This document shows positions 1 to 9,301 of a DNA stretch of 15,567 bases, piece after piece. Source of the stretch: Cochliopodium minus (lineage: Eukaryota; Discosea; Himatismenida; Cochliopodiidae); contig JAMYWO010000004.1 in the NCBI GenBank assembly GCA_024220525.1, positions 240,073-255,639 on the forward strand. The letters run 5' to 3'. The position numbers and the translations under genes were made by a program. The stretch's first letter is position 1, and every line of letters starts with the position of its first letter. The notes beneath the pieces were generated by a model. That model was not told where the DNA came from and did not search any database. It saw only the letters and a program-made list of their open reading frames with translations.

Positions 1-613
1 AAAAATAAAAAATAAAAAATAAAAAATAAAAAATAAAAAATAAAAAATAAAAAATAAAAAGTAAAAAATAAAAAATATAAAAAAATAACTAAAAAAAAAA
101 TCAATAAAAAAATAATAAAATAAATAATTTTAAAATAAAAATTTAAATCAATAAAAATAAATCAAAAAAAATAAATCAATAAAAATAAAAATAGAAAATA
201 AAAAATAAAAAATAAAAAATAAAAAGTAAAAAATAAAAAATAAAATAAAAAATAAAAAATAAAAAGTAAAAAATAAAAAATATAAAAAAATAATGAAAAA
301 AAAAATCAATAAAAAAATAATAAAATAAATAATTTTAAAACAAAAATTAAAATCAATAAAAATAAATCAAAAAAAATAAAAAATAAAAAATAAAAAATAA
401 ATAAAAAAATAATTTTAAAATAAAAAATAATTTTAAATGAAAATAAAAAATAAAAAATAAATCAATAAAAATAAATAATAATTTTAAAATAAAAAATAAA
501 AAATAAAAAATAAAAAATAATAATTTTAAAATAAAAAATAAAAAATAAAAATGTTAGACAAAAATAAAAATAAATATTTTAGATGAAAAATAAATAATTT
601 AAAAATAAAAAAT
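1..613. repeat. A/T minisatellite, mainly 7-bp TAAAAAA units
   Basis: The stretch is built almost only from A and T. It opens with about eight perfect copies of a 7-bp unit (TAAAAAA) and later drifts into variants carrying AATAATTTTAAAAT and ATCAATAAAAATAA. A longer unit is also duplicated: about 115 bp starting at 61 recurs at 266 with only a few substitutions, an offset of 205 bp. No coding frame or RNA gene is visible. It ends at the stop codon of the minus-strand gene at 614, so that gene's 3' UTR and poly(A) signals must lie inside it. Such arrays arise by slippage and unequal exchange; a structural role is not shown. Confidence 0.9.
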
Positions 614-3600
614 TTACTTTGAGAGGTTAACCCATTTAGGCCAATCGATCCCATGGTTTGATGTTTCAAAGACAAGATTTAAGACATCAAAAATCTCCTC
701 ATAAATTAATTTTGTCAATTCCCCAATTTTCTTGTTTAAATTATCATTGGTCTTTGTTAATTGAACAAGCAAAGTCAAGCGTCTGACAACATCATTTCGT
801 CCTTCCTGTAAATTTCCAAAGTCAGATATATTAACATACTTTAAGTCATCAGTGTTCTCTCTGTGAGGAAGATCCACAATATTCTTTCCAGCAAAGTGAT
901 CTCTTAATTTAGTAATTCTGCTTTTGAGAATGTACATGAATGATTGATCAAAAGTTGTGCCAGTATTTTCTGAGATAACTAAATGTTCATAGAAAGTTTT
1001 AACAAATAATGCTCCATAATTCAAAATCCTCTTTGCTTCATTTCCTCCAAAACGTAAAATATCAATATTACTCTTTACTATTGAGGGATTTTCTGATTGC
1101 GTTGGTTTGAAGTCTCCTTTAAATTCAACGCTAACATCATTAAGTTTTGTCTCCACGTCATTGTACTGCGTTTTTTTGTCCAGACCCCTAAGCACATATG
1201 ATAACGCTGAGTTTATTGCCCGAAAGTTACGTTGACAAACATAAGAAAAAATTGCCATTTCAAGGATAATTCCATTTAACATTCTTACAGGTAAGTGAAC
1301 ATCACACAGACTAAAATCTTTATCTTCAAAATCAAATTTCTTTGTGACAAACTTGCTTGTTATGAGATATGCTGTTTTGTTTTCGGAGTCATAAGTATAG
1401 CAACAACCGGGGCAAATATTTTCCTATTTTAATGTTTGTTTAATTTTAAATTTTAATTTTCCATTATTTCAAATACCTTCATAAATTGCTTCTTTTGTTC
1501 AACTATTTCCTTCCAAACAATAACTTTCCCGTTTTTTTGGAATATTTTTTCAAACTCTTCACCCTTCAACTTATCAAAACCTTTTATAGTGGAGATAACT
1601 TTCATCACTTCATCATTGGTAGTTGGATTTCTTTCACTCTTTTCATCCCATTAAAAAATCTAATGATGTATTGCATGCACTCTTCTTCACTCAAAGCAAA
1701 CAAAGCAACTGGTATTATCAACTTTACTTTTTGAGACCATTTTCTTATGACAAAAGAAAAAGAGAAAGAAGTGTATTTCTTATTTCTTCTATTTGTTGCA
1801 TCAAAGTGTCCATGAATATACAGAAACTCAGCACCCAAGAGATTAAGCAACGAAAACAAAGGTGCAGTAGCTTCGAGCATTCTCTTATAATTTTCAAACA
1901 TAAATCCATTTTTTATCCCTTCAACCACTCCAAAATTCGTTTCTTCTGCTCTCAGTAGTCTCTCTTTAACGTATTTGGAGTATCTTGAAACAATGTAAAT
2001 AGGAGGTATTCCATCTGTAATATCCCTCAATGATTGCAATACTACATCAGAGATCACATACAATTTCTTTGTCATCAAGCATTTTTTGACAATTGTTGTT
2101 TTATGTATCTCCCAAACACTACTTAAATTGTTCTTTTTTTTGTTTTCGGACAGATCTGCAACAAGAAGAGACAAGAATGGAAGATTTTTGTTACTTGTGA
2201 CCAAATCTATCAAAATTCTTTCTTGTGATTCCAAATCATGAGTTGATAAAATTTGTTCTATTTGCGATGCTAGCAAGACTTCCTGTTCTGTTAATCTTTC
2301 CTCTGAAAGTTTTATCGCTAATGTTGAAGAGGAAGGATTTAGATCATTTCGGAAAGCATTCATCAACAATTTCCAAGCTGTAGCTTTACGTTCTTGCCTA
2401 TCAAGAAATATTTGATCTCCCATTCTCATTATTGTCTTGAACAAAGAGCTATCTTTGAAATCATTCTGCCCTGGTTTTGGGGAATAAAGTAGTGAAGCAA
2501 AACAATAGAAATATGCATTAACAACAGTAAATGATCTGTTGTTGAAATAATTCAAGCTACTTCTCGAGATCAATATCCTGTTTTTCGGACCAAGATTCTT
2601 AAAGTAAAGGTGCTCTTCACCAGGAAATTGAACCCTACAACGATCAAGAGTATTTTTCAAGTACTTTACTGGGATTTGACTCTTTAAAAACAATGTATTT
2701 AAACTTTCGTGAAAAACAGCAATGAGAGACTCATCAACTTGGTTTACAGTTGTAGCACTCAGGAATATTCGAGAAAATTGTTTAGAAAAGTCTTCTTCAT
2801 TATTTGAAGAGATATCTGGTATAATATTTTGACCCGAAATAGATCTTTCTGATGGTGAGTGAAGTTCTTCAATATGATATTCATTGTTCGAATCAACATT
2901 TGTATTGTTCCCATCATTGATGAAGTTATTTTCATATGAGTCTCCAGAATCATCTTGCCCGTAACCAAGGTCAAACCCTAAAAAATACAATTTAATTTAA
3001 ATTTAAATTTAGTATTTCTTTACCAATTAAATCTTCTTCATTTAAATCATTTTAAAAAAAATGAATATTGTTGAAAAAATTTTACCAAAATCATTGTTTT
3101 GTTCATTTCTCCAATCTAAAGAATTTTCTTCAAATAACCCTGAAACATTCTCAATTTTTAAAATTTAATATAAAGTTTTAAATATTAAAAATTAAAATAT
3201 ACCATTTTTAGTTATTGGAGAAAAAACTTAATGTAACGAAAATTAATTAATTGGATCAGCTGAGTTATCTTCTTTTTTTTTCGAAAAAATATTTGAGAAT
3301 AATTAAATTTTGTCACAGTATTACCATCACTCATATCCTCTTTGTCTCCTAAAATTCAAAATAATTTTAATAAAAATTAAAAAATCCAAATATTAATAAA
3401 AAATACAAAAAAAAAAAGTATAAAATGAAAAAAAAAAATGAATTTTTTTTTTACTATCACATTCCCTTGGTGAGTTAAGGATACCAGAAGGCTGGCTATA
3501 AGCCATCTGCGAGTACCGCCTCTCCTCCAAATGAAGTATTCTAGCTTTCATCTCTTTAATTATCTCGTCTTTCTCTTTTATTATCTTGTCTCCTTCAACT

Positions 3601-4068
3601 TTCTCTTTGTGAATATTTTTAATTTCCTCTTCTTTCTCTTTTATAATCTTGTCTCCTTCAACTTTCTCTTTGTGAATTTTTTTGAAGAGGTTGTTAAGTA
3701 CACCAACCTTATTTTTTTCCTTTTTCATGTTTGTTTGTAAAACTTCTATCTTTCTATCCTTCAAAGTCACAATCTCATTTACTTTTGCTTTGTACTTTTT
3801 CTTAACTTGTATCAATTTTTTTTGGTCTCTTTCCCTATCTCTTCTCACAGCATCTACCACAATCACCCCAATTTCTTTTTCTACTCTATCTTGAACTGTT
3901 TTTTCTAATTCTTCTATGAACCTATTGTCACTTTGGATTTCCTTTTCTATTTCACATTAACTTTGATGATAAAATTTATTTATAAAGAATATTTTACCTT
4001 CTAATTTCCTTTTCCTGCATTCATAAATTTTATTATTTTTTATATTGAATAATACCTCGTTTTTTCAT
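614..4068 (-). CDS. Multi-exon coiled-coil protein with transposase-like C-terminal region, frameshifted
   Basis: Exon model, read on the minus strand: 4068-4056 (tentative start, ATG AAA AAA CGA G), 3946-3455, 3348-3325, 3139-3086, 3035-3024, 2977 to about 1630, on to 1477, and 1423-614. All introns are GT-AG and the first five junctions are all phase 1, which supports one transcript. The N-terminal exon is a Lys/Glu coiled coil with an exact in-frame 21-codon duplication. A short acidic Asn/Ser-rich linker follows. The C-terminal part (about 700 residues) has HFDATNRRNKKY followed by IPVALFALSEEE, a CPGCC cluster, CDVHLPVRMLNG, RFGGNEAKRIL and LQEGRNDVVRR. This order (first Asp, Cys cluster, second Asp near His, late Glu) resembles cut-and-paste DDE transposases, loosely the Transib/RAG1 layout; that is inference. 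Around 1627-1636 the reading frame shifts by one base with no usable intron. It is therefore either a pseudogene or carries a sequence error. The exon chain is fairly sure, the function is not. Confidence 0.6.
1424..1476 (-). other. 53-bp GT-AG intron in the transposase-like gene
   Basis: On the minus strand the coding frame reads Met-Lys up to 1477, meets GTATTTG, runs into stops, and resumes in phase 0 after AAAATAG at 1424 with Glu-Asn-Ile-Cys-Pro. Removing 53 bp joins the segment upstream of the break to the 810-bp last exon. The join places the CPGCC cluster just downstream of the splice. Confidence 0.75.
3024..3348 (-). other. Cluster of in-phase micro-exons
   Basis: Three small exons lie between the coiled-coil exon and the large exon: 3348-3325 (24 bp), 3139-3086 (54 bp) and 3035-3024 (12 bp). 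Each is flanked by AG on the left and GT on the right, has a length divisible by three, and begins and ends in phase 1, so any of them could be skipped without shifting the frame. The last one has two AG acceptors three bases apart (AAGAAG), so it could also be 9 bp. All encode acidic or polar linker residues. The smallest one is the least certain. Confidence 0.55.
3568..3693 (-). repeat. 63-bp in-frame tandem duplication in the coiled coil
   Basis: Two nearly identical 63-bp copies sit side by side (offset exactly 63 bp, for example TCTTTCTCTT at 3568 and 3631). They encode two copies of a 21-residue segment containing IHKEKVEGDKIIKEK. The length is three heptads, so the duplication preserves the coiled-coil register. 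Confidence 0.85.
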
Positions 4069-4534
4069 TGATGTATTTGGTATGTCATTTTTTGCAAATT
4101 ATATCATTCACCCCAACCACTATTTTATTTTTTGCAACATAATCATGTGGTATATTCAATGCTGATGGTTTCCATCTCTTATTTCCCTTTTTATATAAAT
4201 TTGAACAACTGCAACATTTTTTTCCTTTTGGATCCATTTTCTTTATTTTTGAATTCATCCCTCAATTTACCTAATTTAAAAGAATCCTTGAATGATAAAT
4301 CTTATATTTGCACATATGATCAATTAATAAAATTACCAGGTGGCAGGTGAATTCGATTTTTTAATTTTTTATACAAATGTATATAATTTGAAAAAATATT
4401 GGAAAAACCTTCTTTTGACAAACTATAACCCATATTTAGTGTCGAAAGAAATTTGCAAGAAAAAAAAAATTTTCCTTGAAATTTACTTTCAATTTACTTT
4501 CAATTTACTTTCAAAATACAAAAAAAAAAAAACA
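4069..4534 (+). other. Gap with a weak open stretch, no recognisable gene
   Basis: An open frame on the plus strand runs from ATG at 4159 (another at 4165) to about 4348 and has believable coding texture near its end (KSYICTYDQLIKLPGG). It stops just after a possible splice donor (GGCAG|GTGAAT). A possible acceptor is ATTTAG before 4442, after which the frame stays open for only about 13 codons. The stretch could be the decayed front of the Hsp70-like copy downstream, but I could not match any N-terminal Hsp70 motif. It also contains the 11-bp triplicate at 4480-4512. Confidence 0.25.
4480..4512. repeat. Three exact tandem copies of an 11-bp unit
   Basis: AATTTACTTTC occurs three times in a row without a mismatch (4480-4490, 4491-4501, 4502-4512). 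It lies in non-coding A/T-rich DNA just ahead of the Hsp70-like remnant. Perfect identity suggests recent slippage. Confidence 0.95.
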
Positions 4535-5166
4535 GACAGCGGGACATTACTTTAGATATTAGAAAAGAGAAATAATGAATAAAACATGATATCAACAATA
4601 TATTTAGTGCAAAATAATCATCTATTAGGAAAGTTTGAAAACAACGTTATTTGTTTTAATATTTGTTTTTGAATTCGTCAAAGTAGAATATGATGAATTG
4701 TGTTAATTTTTGTAAGTGAATTTAATCGAAGATTTTAATGAAAATATAAGTTACTATGGCGATGACATCCAATCTAATTATCTCCAAAATATAACACCTG
4801 ATTTTTGCATATTCTATTAATTTTTTTACTGTTTGTTTTAAAATATATATAAAAAAAAATGAGTCATATTTTTGCCAACCAATAACCATCAAAGTATTCA
4901 ATGCGTATGATTATGATCATTTCTTTTGATTGGTGATATATTTGCTTTCTTATTATTCAATATCTTGTAAATCCTATTTTTTGTGATTTATTTAAAAAAA
5001 CAATTAGGAAAAACTTTTTGTATTTTATTGGATTATTATTCGAGAATATAATACATTTCTTGGTTTTGTATTTGAAGAAATAAATAATATCCCCCCAACA
5101 TATCAGAATAGAATGATAAAGAAGGAACAGATTGATAAGATGATGGATTCAAATAAAAACAACTAA
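4535..5166 (+). pseudogene. Decayed Hsp70-family gene fragment
   Basis: No intact frame exists, but remnants of Hsp70 landmarks appear in family order. DSGT with Asp-Ile a few codons on (4535-4560) stands for the ATPase phosphate loop. NNHLLGKFENN (4613-4645) stands for the conserved HLGGEDFDN, 28 codons after the Asp, the spacing of the family. FVKVEYDELC (4674-4703) stands for TRARFEEL. LIEDFNENISYYGDDIQ (4722-4772) stands for the FFNGK...NPDEAVAYGAAIQ block. IYIKKNESYF...ITIKVF (4842-4901) stands for the start of the substrate-binding domain. FEEINNIPP then KKEQIDKMM, ending at TAA 5166, stand for the GIPP and KEEIERM segments. In-frame TAA codons at 4704 and 4713, frame changes and internal deletions separate the blocks. 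Each match is weak; the colinear order makes the case. Alternative: an unrelated spliced gene, since AATTAG at 5007 is a plausible acceptor. Confidence 0.45.
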
Positions 5167-5809
5167 AAATTGAATATTTGTTTAAATTTATACAAAAATT
5201 GCAGAAATTTAGATGATTGAAAATGGAATTTAAATGGAAAATATAAAATTTTGAAGATTAAAAATTAAAAATCTTTTTAAATCAATAATCAAAAAAAACT
5301 CTGACTTTTAATCAATTAAAACAAATTTAAAACTTGTTTTCTAAAATATTATCAATAAAGATGTATTGATGAAAGAAAAATAATTGAAGAAATATGTTTT
5401 TTTTTTTTGACAATCTTTTTAAAATTTGATTTAAACCCTTTTTTCAAAAAAAAAAAAATTAATAAAATTTTATAAAAAAAAAATTTTTCTTTAAACTTTT
5501 GAAACAGACCCATAGGGTTTCCTATACAGTTTTGTTGATAGTATTTATATTATTGCCCTAATTGTCTAGTTTACTTGTTAGTTTGTTTCAGTCTTCCCCC
5601 CCCTTGTATGTAGAACTTCAAAGGGTATCCTAGGAAAGTGTGGTTTTTGTTAATTTTTCTTTCACCACTTTTCCCTTGAAATGAACTCTTTTTGCTGATT
5701 TGAACATAAAATTTCCAAAGATTTTTCCTTTCAATTTTTTTTATATTATAATTTTCTCAAGAAAAATAAAATTATATAAAAAAAAAATCACTTTCATATA
5801 TTTGACCAA
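5167..5809. other. Intergenic A/T-rich region
   Basis: I see no coding frame, RNA gene or clear repeat. It is A/T-rich with homopolymer runs. A less biased island lies at about 5500-5660, with GACCCATAGGGTTTCC and a CTTCCCCCCCC run, which could be an old mobile-element remnant but matches nothing I recognise. The last 100 bp before the ATG at 5810 are A/T-rich and would hold the promoter of the next gene. Confidence 0.6.
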
Positions 5810-7292
5810 ATGAAAGAAAATAACAATAATAATAATCAATTTAACCAATCAGAAATCAATAATGTAACGAATGTATATGTACAAAAAGGAAAAAATAAAA
5901 GGAAAAATTCAATACCAACAATTACAAATAAAAAACTTAAAAATAGAGAAGAAAATTCAACTGAAATGAGATCATATCTAAAAAAATTTAAAGAAAATAC
6001 GACAGTCATTTTCACCTTGTGTATGTTTTTTACTTTTCTATCATTTTTATCTGAAAATTTAGAAGACTGATAATCTATTGTTTTTATTCAAAACATTTCC
6101 AACCATATACATAAATCACAACCCATTACTTTTATTAAAAATAATACTAAATCTTTCAATAAAACTAGATCAAAATAGTGATCGTTTGTCTCATGATAAA
6201 ATTAAATCTATTTTAGAGAATTCTCCTGTTGAATATAATTGGTATAAGAGAAAGCCCAAAGAGAATCAACAAAAAATTGTCTTCAAGAATTTGAATGATG
6301 CAAAAATGATTATTAAAGAAGCAGAAAAAAAGGGTTTGATGTGTAAATTTGAAGATTTTTCAAACATTAAAGTAACAAATTTTTTTAAAAAATTATGATT
6401 TTTATTAATTTTCATATTTAGGGGGATTTAAAGATATTCATTGATGGAAAGTTAGATTTGGTTTCACCTGAAATAGTGAATATTATTATTGAGGATCATA
6501 CTCACTTTTATTTCACCAAAAAAGATCAATTCTCTTTCAAATCATCAGTAAGAAAATGAATATAATTTTTTAAAAATTTCAATTATAAAATTAGCAAATT
6601 GAAAAGGAAATAATGGGAAAAGATGAAGAAATCGAAATATTGAAACAAACAATTCGTGATTCCAATAACAAATTAGAAGAAGTTATAGACACTCTGAATT
6701 TAAAAATTGTCTCGTTAACTAAAGAGGTTGAATCAATTAACAGAATGTTTGATAAACAAAAAGAATTTATCAAAATACAAAAATTAGAAGAACAATTTCA
6801 TGAATTTAATTTAGAAAGAAATACTCAAACAGATGAAATTGGAATAATAATCGAAACAGATAAAAAAACTCTTCATATTGAAAAGAAAAAAGATGCTAAA
6901 ATAAAGATAGGGAAAAGTGAGGAAGAAAAGAACACTTTCTTGACACCAATTTCTTTAATGATAGACGTTATAAATAACAAACCTGAATTGCTGAATAAAT
7001 TCAAGGAACATTATGGCGATAAGCTCAAAAATAATAGCTTCAGTGAAAGAGATAGAAAGGAGATAGGAAATGGATTCTTCTATGATGCTGTTCCTGCAAA
7101 TATCTTCCTTGTAGACAATAGTGATTGGGACAGTAATTTGAACATCTTCAATAATAAGAATATTAAAAACGACATAACGAGGTCTATTTCAAAATATTGC
7201 CTTTATAATCCCCCATTCAATTCAAGCGATATCAGAAACTCCATACAATGTCATGCATCATTAGCCCAAAAACAAACAAATACCTTTTTTTT
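5810..7292 (+). CDS. Asn/Lys-rich coiled-coil protein, 3' end cut off at an N
   Basis: I do not recognise the family. Likely exons are 5810 to about 6004 (junction unsure), 6063-6371, 6422-6547 and 6595-7292. The introns 6372-6421 (GTAACA...TTTAG) and 6548-6594 (GTAAGA...TTAG) are clear, and both join in phase 0. The start is ATG AAA GAA after CCAA; residues 3-10 are Glu plus an Asn run, followed by Lys-rich basic stretches that could be nuclear targeting. The middle (HDKIKSILENS, then KIVFKNLNDAKMIIKEAEKKG) looks like a small folded alpha/beta domain. The last exon begins with a heptad-like coiled coil of about 65 residues and then a globular part with FFYDAVPANIFLVDN. About 442 residues are visible. 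For the first intron the good donor GTATGT at 6021 gives a stop, while phase-compatible GTCATT at 6005 is a poor donor. The frame runs into the N at 7293, so the end is missing. Confidence 0.55.
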
Positions 7293-7293
7293 N
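7293..7293. other. Single N at the host gene / retroelement junction
   Basis: One ambiguous base follows a run of eight T and sits exactly where the spliced gene's last exon gives way to the integrase frame of a Ty3/gypsy element. It may mark an unsized gap rather than one unread base. Confidence 0.9.
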
Positions 7294-8511
7294 AATGAAA
7301 GCTCTTTTCACAGGTGGAAAATTACCTAAAAACGTTGATTACGATCTACACAAAGGTATTGTTGACATTTTTAGTAAACAAAAAAACAAATTCTGCGTTG
7401 TGAGAGGACAACTGTGCAGAAAATTAAAAGACAAAGACAAGCAGTTCAACTCTGGTCTTAGATATTACGTTAAAACGTTCAAAAGAGAAGAGGTTTTGAA
7501 ACTTGCCCATCTTCACCCTACTAGTGATCATCTTGGTGTTCAAAAGACGATGGATGCCCTGAGATTCCGTTTCTACTGGCATGGATTCTATGATGACGTC
7601 AAAGAATTCATTTTATGTTGCGACATATGTCCGAGGAACAAGAGAAAGAAATCTTTCAAACCAATGCTACATCCGTTGGAGCTTACCATTGGAAATGGAA
7701 GAATATCTGTGGACTTACTTGAAATGAGAGAAAGCAAGAATGGGAACAAATACATCGTTACATTGGTTAATCCTAGCACCAAATTTGTTTCCGCTTTTCC
7801 TTTGAAAGAAATGAAGTCTCAGTCTGTTGCAGAAGATTCTCTTCGGACATGCTTTAGTTTATGGTATTCCTTCTAATATGTATAATGATCAAGCAAAGAA
7901 TTTTGCAGGAGAGGTCATGAAAGAGCAGTGCGCGTTGTTGGGAATGACGAAAACAATGTCTACTCCATACCACAGTCAATCAAATGGTCAAGTAATGGTT
8001 ATTTATTAAATGTCCTTAAAACTGTCTGCAAACCTGATCATTCAGATTGGGATGAAATGTTACCATTTGCAACTTTTGCTATCAACACTCACTGCCAGAG
8101 AGGATTCAAAAAGAGCGCTTTTTTACTCACTTTTGGTTTGGACCCTTACACTGTTGTTGAAATGCACATGGACTACAAACCTAAAGATCTTACAGTGCGT
8201 TACTGGTATACCAGATTGGTTAAAACTAGAAAGCAAGCTGCTTATTGAGATGTAAAATGCCGTTGGGAGAACGCAAACAACTTTGATGACGCAACTGACA
8301 AACCGAAGATTGGTGATCTTGTCCTGGTGATATTCATAATTCCTGTTGGAAGTAAAAGAAGTTATCTTTGAAACATCATGGACCCTTTGTTGTCAAAGAT
8401 ATTTTACATGGTACTGCTACCCTTCAGAATTATTTTTTCAAGAGTGATATAATCAAAAGAAATTTGATTCATACTGTGAAATATGTTCATGGAGAAGAGG
8501 TTACCGGAGAT

Positions 8512-8685
8512 TATGAATATGAAGTAGATTCTGTTGTGGATGAAGCAGATATTGATGGTGAGAAGTGTTATCGTATTAGATGGAAGGGTTATGGAGATGA
8601 TAATGATTCTTGGAGAAATGAAGATGAATTATCCCATTGTAAAGAAGTCCTATCCAAGTGGAAGAATCGTAACAAGAAAGAAAAA
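8512..8685 (+). other. Canonical chromodomain of the integrase
   Basis: The translation runs from DYEYEVDSVVDEAD through YRIRWKGYGDDNDSW to LSHCKEVLSKWKN. It shows the chromodomain pattern: a strand with Tyr, a central WKGY, a Trp a few residues later, and a C-terminal helix. The three aromatic cage positions that in HP1-type domains hold methylated lysine correspond to Tyr, Trp and Tyr here, all present. Binding to a methylated histone is inferred from the family. Confidence 0.85.
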
Positions 8686-8890
8686 CTACCTTTAATTGCC
8701 CGCAGGAAGGGAGAGGGAAGAAAGGGGAAGAAGAATGATCTTGATATGGTAGACATCAGTGATGATGGAGATAAAGACGAAAGAGATTCAAACATTCGGT
8801 ACAAGGATGATAAAATCGAGAACAATGTGAAGAATAACACGTTGGATTTCGATAGAATCGATAATCAGGTGAACAATTGTTCCAAGGAAA

Positions 8891-9067
8891 GGACAGTGGT
8901 TGATAGAGGAAATTTTGGAACACAAAAAGGTATATGGAGGATTTACTTTTAAAACCATTATAGATGGGAAGAGAACAGAATCTCCAAAATGGTTGAAAGA
9001 AAGACAGATTGCAAATACAAAGATGGTTTCCAAATATCTTCAAGAATTTGAAAAGAAATATCCAAAG
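8891..9067 (+). other. Second, chromodomain-like segment without the aromatic cage
   Basis: After a basic/acidic linker and a frame change, the sequence reads KGQWLIEEILEHKKVYGG, then FKTIIDGKRTESPKWLKE, then MVSKYLQEFEKKY. This follows the chromodomain plan (EEILEHK strand, second strand, a W in the turn, C-terminal helix). The first cage aromatic is Leu/Ile and the WKG tryptophan is absent, so it would not bind methyl-lysine in the usual way. It may be a chromo-shadow-like domain. It ends in a Lys-rich tail and TAG at 9107-9109. Confidence 0.55.
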
Positions 9068-9107
9068 AACAGGAAAGGAATTTCTAAAAACAAGAAATCG
9101 AAGAAGT

Positions 9108-9126
9108 AGAGGGAGATGTTGTGTTG
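9108..9126 (+). other. Polypurine tract and LTR start
   Basis: AGAGGGAGA (9108-9116) directly follows the stop codon and is followed by TGTTGTGTTG. In LTR retrotransposons the purine tract primes plus-strand DNA synthesis and abuts the 5' TG of the 3' LTR. The position and composition fit; the LTR identity cannot be confirmed because no second copy is in the window. Confidence 0.6.
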
Positions 9127-9301
9127 TTACCTTTATTCTTGAAATATTCTTAATTTATTGTTTTTATCAAAGATATTTCTCAAATCTAAATCAATGTAAG
9201 ATACTTTGAGTTCTTAAATTTGTTTATTAGAATAGCTTGATAAAATATAAAATAAATAAAAAAAAAATATTTTCTAAAAATTCTGATTGTATTTATCTTT
9301 A

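Larger units (their letters stand above)
7295..9109 (+). pseudogene. pol: Pol C-terminus: chromodomain integrase, broken by frameshifts
   Basis: Integrase inserts the cDNA copy into chromatin, guided in chromoviruses by a chromodomain that binds modified histone tails. The HHCC zinc finger is visible (His codons 7508/7514 and 7529, Cys 7619 and 7628, just after FYWHGFYDDVKEFI). Catalytic Asp 1 is in ISVDLLEM (7712) and Asp 2 in NDQAKNF (7887). The third residue should be Glu straight after NGQV, 36 residues on, but that position is Met (about 7995). GPY/F-region sequence follows (KIGDLVLV, later HHGPFVV), then chromodomains. The frame changes near 7830-7876, near 8000 and near 8365, a TGA interrupts at 8246-8248, and another change falls within about 8873-8950. 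The copy is therefore dead, although protein similarity remains high between the breaks. Confidence 0.85.
7294..9300 (+). mobile_element. Ty3/gypsy chromovirus 3' fragment: integrase to LTR start
   Basis: The fragment starts abruptly inside pol, ahead of the integrase zinc finger. It continues through the integrase core, GPY/F region, chromodomains, stop codon, a purine tract (9108-9116) and TGTTGTGTTG, a typical LTR beginning. Gag, protease, reverse transcriptase and RNase H are absent. Base composition is visibly richer in G and C than the neighbouring spliced genes. The right end is not certain: LINE-like sequence begins near 9300, so the LTR is at most about 185 bp here and may be truncated. 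No second LTR or target-site duplication can be seen. Confidence 0.8.

Noticed and set aside
1-613. CRISPR-like or telomere-like array
   Set aside because: There are no constant repeats with unique spacers. The 7-bp unit is pure A/T, lacks the G-rich strand of telomeres and is irregular.
3531-3894. Plus-strand open stretches rich in Phe and Leu
   Set aside because: They are antisense shadows of the Lys/Glu coiled-coil exon.
5500-5660. Island with less A/T bias as a gene or RNA
   Set aside because: No frame stays open, and no tRNA-like fold or internal promoter boxes were found.
7588-7782. Minus-strand open stretch
   Set aside because: It is antisense to the integrase core, whose plus-strand zinc finger and catalytic motifs are clear.
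8589-9043. Three minus-strand open stretches
   Set aside because: They are antisense to the chromodomains and the charged linker. The plus-strand reading has recognisable domain motifs.
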